Shown: positions 58,301-64,000 of the stretch, one piece after another
How positions within the stretch are numbered: the stretch's first letter is position 1
Layout of the letters: the number at the start of each line of letters is the position of its first letter
Source of the DNA: Nematostella vectensis
Taxonomy: Eukaryota > Cnidaria > Anthozoa > Actiniaria > Edwardsiidae
Direction: 5' to 3'
DNA: 64,000 bases
Assembly (NCBI RefSeq): GCF_932526225.1
Contig: NC_064042.1
Location: 4,323,001 to 4,387,000 of the forward strand
Notes under the pieces: generated by a model
What the model was told of the DNA's origin: nothing
The model's input: the letters and a program-made list of their open reading frames with translations, nothing else
Database searches by the model: none
Made by a program: the position numbers and the translations under genes

Positions 58301-60261
58301 CATTGGAATAACGGGGAATTGCTTTTAAATTGTTTTCCGCAACAACAACGACAAAAAAAATGTAATTTCGAATTTTAAACTAAAAAAAATGGGGGGGGGG
58401 GCTTGCTTGAAATGATTTATCTTCTTTGCTTTTTGCTTGGAGCTCTGCGCACGACAAAGTCTAGCGGCAATGACGAATTGGATCAGGCGCGCGCCTTCTA
58501 TACCGCACGTCCTTTATAGTTATAGTTATAGTTATAGTAGATAGCTATTCGATTAAATTAAAGATCACACCTTTTTGACAAATGACCCCTGCGTCTTTGT
58601 GATGACCACAGTTGTGTGAACCCCATCCATTGAATAGACACTGAAATATGTCCCTTTCTCTACCAGTGCATCGAACCTCGTCCATCCAGATCTGACCAGA
58701 TCCCTGACCAAAATGGGCTGATCCTACGGCCCGTTCTGCGACATATCCCAGCATTCTACACACCACTTTGGCGTCGTTCAGGTCCCATGAATCATCACAT
58801 ACTGTGCCCCAGACTCCCTGGTGTAGAACTTCCACGCGGCCTTCTCGCATTGATGAGCGACCCCCCACAAGGCGAACTAAAAGAAGCCGAGGTTTAGGTA
58901 GTGTCAACAACTTTGCACTCAAGAGAATCTGGTCCAACAAGCTTGGGTTAGCAGACACAAAAGTTATTACACAAAAGCTTATTAAAACTTATTCATATCA
59001 AGCCAATTTTGTTCAGAATAGCAGCTAAATTTTACAGTATTCGAGTATAAAAAAAATCCTTTTAATACCTGTTTGTTTTTGACGTTTACACGGAAAACGT
59101 GTGTACAACATTTATCGCATCAGGCCCGTACACAGGATTTTTCTTGCGGGGGATGGGGGGAATCCGAAAAAGTGGACCTAAGCTTTCCAGTATGGACCTA
59201 ATTTTTTCTGGATTAATTTATGCCATTTCCACAATAAGACGTTTGGATTTTTGACACACTAGAGTGATCTAGAATGCCTTTTTTTATCTAATTCTAATTC
59301 GCTTTTGCTTTATAGTTTTGTTTACAAAAAGAACGTATATTGCTAACCCCCCCCCCTGCACGGGCCCCCTGCGCCCCCCCCCCCCCCCCCCCCCTGGGTA
59401 CGGGCTTGCTTATGGTAACATAAGCAACATTTAATGATCCTTCGATCCGGTATATTGTTAGGCTAATGATCCCTGATCCCGCGAGTTTCACGATCCCATA
59501 TTTTGAAAATAATGATCCTGATTCAAAAATAAAGTTGATCGCTGATCGCATATACCTTGTTACATTTTCACTACTTCATACCTTCAGTGATGGGGGAAGC
59601 CACAATACTAGCAGCAAAGCCATCTGACAGACACACAAAGTGATATAACAGTGATATAACTCAGTACTTGGTAAATGCCCCGACTTTAACGGAGCTACGT
59701 GTTCTTAGCTGCTCAAAAGCCCTCGATTCGTTTGGACTCATCTCCAAAATAAAGAAAAATTCCAACATATCCAATAAAAAATACCCTTAACACCATAACC
59801 AATATGATGCTTGAAGTGAATAGTGAACCAATGCGGAAAGTCATAACTTACAGTATATATAACTTATAGTTTATATAACTTACTGCATAATCTCTTGGGA
59901 CTTATACAAGGAAAATCTACACAAAAGTTCACCAAAACAGATAAAATGTGGAAAACAAGTGTTTATAAGTCAAAGAAGCGTAGAGTTACCGTGGATACGC
60001 TTGTTTATTTCATCGAGAGACAGCCATTTCCGGGTACGTATACAAAATATATGCAATGATCAGCGTGTGTATTGTCTAATGCTCTTTACCTATTGCGTAT
60101 GAGTGAGTGTGGTAGCCATAAGAATCCCGTAGCTATGTGTGCTCTGATGCTTTAAGTGAATAGTGAACTAATGCGGAAATTGTAAGTCATAACTTACCTG
60201 AGAAGGGTAAAAGCCACATAAAAAGCAATGAAGCGAAGACTAGAGCCTCTATGCCCATCAT
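46045..60261 (-). CDS. Gene D: SRCR-Ig receptor with ITAM-like tail
   Basis: Model of 17 exons, 3990 bases, about 1329 aa, all junctions GT/AG and phase-compatible. Exons in order: 60198-60261 (signal peptide), 58571-58876, 57338-57640, 56792-57094 (three SRCR), 55600-55848, 54692-54973, 54240-54521, 53241-53522, 52241-52522, 51214-51498, 50856-51131, 50173-50457, 49554-49808 (nine Ig), 49172-49336 (transmembrane), 48662-48683, 48170-48215, 46045-46347 (tail). The link from SRCR 3 to Ig 1 is the weakest step: SRCR 3 can also read through to a stop at 56739 as a secreted protein, and the Ig part would then need another first exon. Ig, transmembrane and tail belong together with high confidence. 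Probably a surface receptor that signals through tyrosine phosphorylation. Confidence 0.72.
46995..48175 (-). repeat. 63-bp minisatellite re-copying a tail exon's 5' splice site
   Basis: About 18-19 units of 63 bp on the minus strand, each containing GACAAACAGGAACAG|GTATACGCACC, the same end and donor as the tail exon at 48170 (ACACAAGAACAG|GTATAC). Reading on in the exon's frame gives [19 protein letters not shown] repeats; after two full units a 4-bp deletion near 48015-48020 shifts to a stop. Two other units have CAATAA stops (near 47678 and 47930). The distal ten units (46993-47637) are open. Confidence 0.88.
48170..48683 (-). CDS. Gene D: tail microexons
   Basis: 48662-48683 is 22 bp (EMTKAQK, phase 1 to 2) after a strong pyrimidine tract. 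48170-48215 is 46 bp ([16 protein letters not shown], phase 2 to 0) with donor GAACAG|GTATAC. Length and phases mirror the 22- and 37-bp exons of gene B and the 25- and 37-bp exons of gene C. The donor of the second exon heads a tandem array. Confidence 0.8.
49172..49336 (-). CDS. Gene D: transmembrane exon
   Basis: 165-bp phase 1-1 exon between ATTCCTAG and CAAAG|GTATTT. It encodes [16 protein letters not shown]..., then a hydrophobic span ([20 protein letters not shown]) and CWTRRK as the stop-transfer. Confidence 0.88.
49554..51498 (-). CDS. Gene D: Ig 4-7
   Basis: 51214-51498 ([23 protein letters not shown]), 50856-51131 ([22 protein letters not shown]), 50173-50457 ([24 protein letters not shown]) and 49554-49808 (YKPEH start, [21 protein letters not shown]). 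The last is the YKPE-type module found next to other Ig exons in genes A and C and lies immediately before the transmembrane exon. Confidence 0.9.
51530..54560 (-). repeat. 1-kb tandem triplication of an Ig exon and its intron
   Basis: Units of almost exactly 1000 bp (offsets 1000 and 999) starting near 51554, 52555 and 53555, each with intron and one 282-bp Ig exon: 52241-52522, 53241-53522, 54240-54521. The Ig exons are nearly identical; differences include GLTFN versus GVTFN and GNGIS versus GNGTS. Introns contain a tandem CGTC-rich stretch (GTCCGTCCATCC) and several TGACGTCA-type palindromes. Confidence 0.92.
52241..54521 (-). CDS. Gene D: Ig 3a-3c (three near-identical exons)
   Basis: Exons 54240-54521, 53241-53522 and 52241-52522, all phase 1-1. 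Each begins YPPEVSLQS, contains [36 protein letters not shown] and ends MTIHC. Because all are phase 1-1, any number of copies keeps the frame. Confidence 0.9.
54692..54973 (-). CDS. Gene D: Ig 2
   Basis: 282-bp phase 1-1 exon: [20 protein letters not shown], then [16 protein letters not shown]. Closest to Ig 4 (51214-51498), and the two bracket the triplicated exon. Confidence 0.88.
55600..55848 (-). CDS. Gene D: Ig 1
   Basis: 249-bp phase 1-1 exon, shorter at its N-terminus than the other Ig exons (begins [14 protein letters not shown]). [15 protein letters not shown] and GFYTCTAS give the B, C and F strand motifs. Confidence 0.82.
55873..56064 (-). other. Hydrophobic open frame between SRCR and Ig exons
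   Basis: Frame starting at 56064 with about 28 polar residues, then [17 protein letters not shown], then a short polar end and a stop just before the Ig 1 acceptor. It could be an alternative first exon with a signal anchor, but the only donor giving the required phase (CTCT|GTATCG) is weak and the resulting intron very short. It may also be chance. Confidence 0.3.
56792..58876 (-). CDS. Gene D: three SRCR domain exons
   Basis: 58571-58876, 57338-57640 and 56792-57094, each one scavenger-receptor cysteine-rich domain in a single phase 1-1 exon. Shared signature: VRLVGG start, [46 protein letters not shown], then [16 protein letters not shown]. The cysteine pattern fits group A (two-exon-type domains have more Cys in group B), though each domain here is a single exon. 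SRCR domains bind microbial or host ligands. Confidence 0.92.
58877..60197 (-). other. Gene D intron 1
   Basis: 1.3 kb; includes poly-C runs near 59346-59394 and fragments of a transposon with GCCCGTACACAGG ends. No exon was recognised. Confidence 0.5.
60198..60261 (-). CDS. Gene D exon 1: signal peptide
   Basis: ATG at 60261 opens a 21-residue hydrophobic leader ([13 protein letters not shown]...PFS) ending at a strong CAG|GTAAGTT donor in phase 1. This is exactly the phase needed by the SRCR exons, and the exon lies on the same strand upstream of them. Confidence 0.78.
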
Positions 60262-60494
60262 ATTTTAGCAACTCTTCATTTCTTTTCGTTGAAATAAAAA
60301 AAACACATTAGTGTTGATAATAAGGTAACGATATTCGGAGTAAGAAAATAACTCATAGTAGCTCAGACACCTTGTGGAGACGATTCATATGTACCTTTGT
60401 CAATTTACTCGAATTTACAGTTAACAGGCTTCTGTGCAAGCATCTAAACCACTTGCATCTATATATGACGTACTATATATGACGTATGATTTAC

Positions 60495-60667
60495 AAAAAC
60501 GTAGGAAGAAACGACCGGACAGCCTCTATCTGTTGTTGTACGTCGGACCTTGTGGTCGACTTTTTCTTTTGAAGGTTTTATTAATTAATCGGTTGTCGAC
60601 GCAGACCACAAGGTCCGACGTACACCGACAGATAGAGGCTGTCCGGTCGTTTCTTCCTACGTTTTTA
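60495..60667. repeat. Long hairpin (foldback MITE)
   Basis: Two nearly perfect inverted arms (60495-60560 and 60597-60667) around a loop of about 36 bp, with ATATATGACG at both outer ends as a possible target duplication. Arms include ACGTAGGAAGAAACGACCGG. A transcript would fold into a stem of about 65 bp. Confidence 0.8.
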
Positions 60668-60989
60668 TATATGACGGTTGGTTCTTTTTTTGTTTCAAAG
60701 GCTAAACCATCGGGTTGCTTCCCTTGTCGCTGGTTGACCCTTCAACAGATACCGGACACTCTCTTACTGCAATATCCCAGGGGACTTATAAAAGAAAAAT
60801 CTACACAAAAGATCACCAAAACAGATAAAGTGTGGAAAACCACTGTTTATAAGTAAAAGAAGCGTAGACTCACCGCGAATACGCTTGATTATCTCATCGA
60901 GAGACAGTTATTTCCGGGTGCGTTTGTATACGAAATATATGCAATGTTAGCGTGAGTAAGTGTGATAACAATTAGAATCCTGTAGTTAC

Positions 60990-63770
60990 GCGCGCTCTGA
61001 TTGGCTTACAGAGTGGTTTTTCGCGCATGCGTAGAACAACTTGACCCCCTAAATCAATTGTAAATAATTTTATTTAACTGCGTGAAATCGATTTTCGCGT
61101 AAAGTGTAAGGATGGATGATAAAGGATGATAAAGGAAAAAATTACCTCTAAAGGCCAATATCTGGGTTTGTGCATTTCAGCCTCACGATTTTTGTGTTTT
61201 GAAAAAGGAAAATCAGTCCGAAATAAAAGGAAGTGATGGCCATTGTAAGAACTTGTATCTTCTTTCCCCATTTCTTTGAAGTGCGCATGTTAATGTGGGC
61301 CATCTGTAATCCATTTTATTATATGGATAGTAGTGTTTTACCGGAAACTACCCCCCCCCCCCTAATTTCCATATTTTCACTAGTGAATATATGAACAAGT
61401 TATGTACCGAAATGTCCCGGATGTATGCGCGCGTCAAATCAAAACAGCTTTCCCGCCCATTTGAGTAAGTACGCAGCTGCTTTGTCTCCTATTATCTTTG
61501 CTCTACAAAGGAGTTCTTTTGTCTCTATTCTTCACGTTCTTTGTGTCGAGGTGCGGATATTGTTCATTTGCCCAATCAAATTGCAGCTTGTAAGAGCTGC
61601 GTACTGACCCGCCCATTTCGACGATTTCTCGTCGGTAAAATAAGAAAATAATAATAATAATAATATTCAGTCATTCATAATTTTGTTTGCTTCAGTTTGT
61701 CCGTTAAATATTGTTTCCACCAATCGAAAAAAAAGCTTCATATCTTCGCTCTATATATGGCTAATCATCAAAATCCCCAGGGAGTTGATAACCAATGCAA
61801 ATAGCTTTTAATAGCGTGAGAGAAGGACGCGGGGTGTGCAATGTAACAAACTCACCATCGGTGATTCAGGGCGTAGAGAGAGTTGGCGGGTGGGCCCCTC
61901 CGCCATCTTTCTCGCGTCTCGTCTCCTTGGTCTTCTCGTCTTCACGTTCTACTGCTCTACACTCTAAATCCCCAGGTTTTGCCGTACGAGTGGTTTGTGG
62001 GATATTATACAGAGCGCCCGGCTCAATCTCCTTCATCAGTTCAAAGCTTCGAGGGGTGTCTCGCTGATATGTGCATGGATAAGAGATCACGTGAGTGTTT
62101 GGGTGGCAAACTAGCGCGCGCTCAGGCTTTTAACGGCAAAATCAGCAACAAAAAGCAGCCAATTCAGATCTTACAAAGAAGCCAGGTTTTTTTTTTTCAG
62201 AAAGGGTTAGTATCATTTACAAAAAAAAAAATTGTCGTTCTCTGGTGTGACGGGCACAGTCATTCTTGTGATTATTTTGGTTTGAATTTGCCATCTTAGC
62301 GCAACTCCCCTTTTCGTCCTCAAAGGAGGCTCGCACTGTATTTATGCGTCCTAAGTCCGCATGCCCAGCGGGCAAGGTAGAATTCGAAACTGGACTATAA
62401 ACACTTGAACAGACGAGCGCCAGGAACCCCCTGAAGTAAATACTGAGACTATCCGGGTATCGAAAGTAGGAGCCCTGTATGGTCCTTAGAGGGCTTTATG
62501 ACAATAAACATGCAATTGGCAACTTGCACTAGCTGATCAAGTGACTTGTTGGCTGGCAAACTAAACACCAAAAGAAACGCTGAAGATGGCAATGAAGATA
62601 AGTCCGTTCTCATCAGCCAGCTGATTCATAAGCGCTGAATAAAGTTATTTTTGTTGGTTATTTGGCCGTAAACGCCGGAGCGCGCGCGTGTTTGCCGCTA
62701 AAAAAGTCACGTGATTTGTTATCACAATATTGTTGCCGCCTATTGTTAGCCTGGACAAGCAAGAAATCCCGGAAATACGTTCGTGTACCGAACGTCGTTT
62801 GAGCCAGGTTTATCCAGACCCAGGCTTCTTCCTCCGCACGCCAGAGGAAACCCAGTATTCGAAATTACCATTCCCGAAAAACCTGTACAAGCTGGCAAAT
62901 AAGTGCCAGTTTATGGGTACTGCAAGAAAACCAGAGGAGTAACATTTGTGGAGGAATCCGTCCACGAGATTTCAAACGAGCATTGGGTTTACCTTCTATA
63001 CAATTTGGGCAATCCGGGGACCTGAATTACACTAGATTGGCTGTTACATTCTCTCGGGATTTTATATTACTCTGATAAAAAACAACGCACTTACTTAATT
63101 AGTCGGCCGTGAATTGGATTCTAAGTTTAGTCTAGTATGTTTATAGAAGTTGTACAACAAACTTTGTGACCAAATCTTAACAGCTTTAAAAATGCTAGAA
63201 AAAAGCTAAGGGGGGAAAATTGCCTGTATTTGATATAGCACGTTTTGATGTACAAAATATATGAAATTAACTAGTTTTGACATGTACAAAAATTACGGGG
63301 AGTCCCGACTCGAGACACGAGATAGCATACTAAATAAATAACATGTTCTGATGTACGAAATATGAAAAGAATCTGTTTAAATACGAAAATTACGGGAATG
63401 TCCCGGCTTGTCACATCAGACATGCATCCGGTCTATTGACATTTGTACATTTCGAGTACATTTACATTCGTGATCGAGATCGCCGTCAGCTCTAGGACAA
63501 GATAGGCATCGCTGCCATTGTATATTTACGCTTTCAATAAGGCAACTACTTGAATATAAGCTTTAAGCTCACCATATCACTATTTTCCAGTCAAACATCA
63601 TCAATTTGTTTACCGCCTGAAGGCCAGAGTTAGCTTCGAGTCTCGCCTTATGCCGGTCGTCAATGTATCATTTTACGTAAGCTATTTTTTCCGGGAAAAC
63701 CCCGAAAACTAGACGCTACGAAACCATTTTATCAAATCTAGTCGACACTTCCGGTACAAACCTAAAACGC
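60990..63770. other. Intergenic region before CALHM-2
   Basis: No gene is supported. Two open stretches look mildly protein-like (61975-62095, LPYEWFVGYYTERPAQ; 62790-62942, ending KCQFMGTARKPEE and stop) but have no recognisable family or clear splice partners. Confidence 0.45.
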
Positions 63771-63777
63771 CCAGGAG

Positions 63778-63784
63778 TATAAAG
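63778..63784 (+). promoter_or_regulatory. TATA box of CALHM-2
   Basis: TATAAAG about 73 bp upstream of the ATG at 63857, matching the promoter layout of CALHM-1. Confidence 0.55.
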
Positions 63785-63856
63785 ACATAAAGCTTTCGCT
63801 TTTCGTTTGTTCAGTGTGGAGTTTTTGCTGTGAAGTGTAAATCAACTGCGCAAGCA

Positions 63857-64000
63857 ATGGTATTCAACAGATTTTTCTCCGTATTTGCAACTGAGCTAAA
63901 AGGCTTCTTCAAAAACTCGAGAACCACGCTCAAGAATGTATTGGTACTAGTTCTGGTGTTCGGAATGGAACAGATTTTCGAAAAGGATGTCTTCGAGTGT
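63857..64000 (+). CDS. CALHM-like channel, N-terminus (cut by window end)
   Basis: 48 codons, continuing past the edge. TTLKNVLVLVLVFGMEQIF and EKDVFEC align with ITLKQVLVLVLVFGIERIF and EKDVFEC of the gene at 43170-44084, so it is a close paralogue on the opposite strand. The very N-terminus differs (MVFNRFFSVFATEL). The start is the first Met after the TATA box. Confidence 0.85.
   Translation, partial: MVFNRFFSVFATELKGFFKNSRTTLKNVLVLVLVFGMEQIFEKDVFEC

Larger units (their letters stand above)
59883..60985. repeat. Duplicated segments around gene D exon 1
   Basis: The stretch 59883-60070 and 60767-60985 are direct, diverged copies (GGGACTTATA, CACCAAAACAGATAAA, GTGTTTATAAGT, CATCGAGAGACAG), and GAATAGTGAAC..ATGCGGAAA occurs near both 59820 and 60155. 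The signal-peptide exon sits between the copies; the segment near 59840 has a decayed donor-like TAAGTTATGAC but no leader exon. Confidence 0.65.

Noticed and set aside
61795..62299. Possible small gene with LPYEWFVGYY segment
   Set aside because: No recognisable domain and inconsistent splice borders; left as intergenic.

Overview
Eukaryotic, intron-rich, AT-leaning invertebrate DNA. Single-domain phase-1 exons, dense MITEs and a mix of Ig, SEA, FN3 and SRCR modules with tyrosine-motif tails point to a metazoan with diversified IgSF receptors. An anthozoan cnidarian (sea anemone type) is my best guess, but nothing in the window proves the species. All gene models come from reading splice sites, phases and domain homology by eye; no transcript evidence was available.

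Layout. (1) 363-6538 (-): gene A, 5' part of an IgSF receptor (signal peptide, V-like domain, Ig domains) running off the left edge. (2) 5627-9353 and 17810-21233: two arms of a large inverted duplication carrying the same signal-peptide and V-domain exons, so genes A and C are transcribed divergently with nearly identical N-termini. (3) 12895-17109 (+): gene B, inside the spacer, an apparently 5'-truncated receptor with Ig remnant, SEA, FN3, transmembrane segment and a tail with many tyrosines. (4) 20321-37433 (+): gene C, complete in 21 exons (about 1479 aa): V-like domain, about nine more Ig-like domains, SEA, transmembrane segment, ITIM/ITSM-rich tail, then an FN3 domain that appears to be intracellular. 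(5) 43170-44084 (-): single-exon CALHM-like channel gene; a second CALHM-like gene starts at 63857 (+). (6) 46045-60261 (-): gene D, best modelled as one 17-exon receptor (about 1329 aa): signal peptide, three SRCR, nine Ig, transmembrane segment and a tail with an ITAM-spaced tyrosine pair. The rest is introns and intergenic DNA full of DNA transposons, a probable solo LTR and tandem arrays.

Genes A-D look like one membrane-receptor family. B, C and D share a tail organisation after the transmembrane exon: a 22-25 bp microexon (phase 1 to 2), a 37-46 bp exon (phase 2 to 0), then phase-0 tail exons. ITIM/ITSM motifs in C and an ITAM-like pair in D suggest inhibitory and activating members.

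The most unusual signal is a pair of minisatellites born on exon ends. In B (42-bp unit after the FN3 exon) and D (63-bp unit after a tail exon) the units re-copy the preceding exon end together with its 5' splice site. Unit lengths are multiples of three and phase is preserved, so alternative donor choice could add whole modules of Ser/Thr-rich stalk (B) or tyrosine-containing tail (D). A third array (60 bp) copies the 3' coding end and stop of B.
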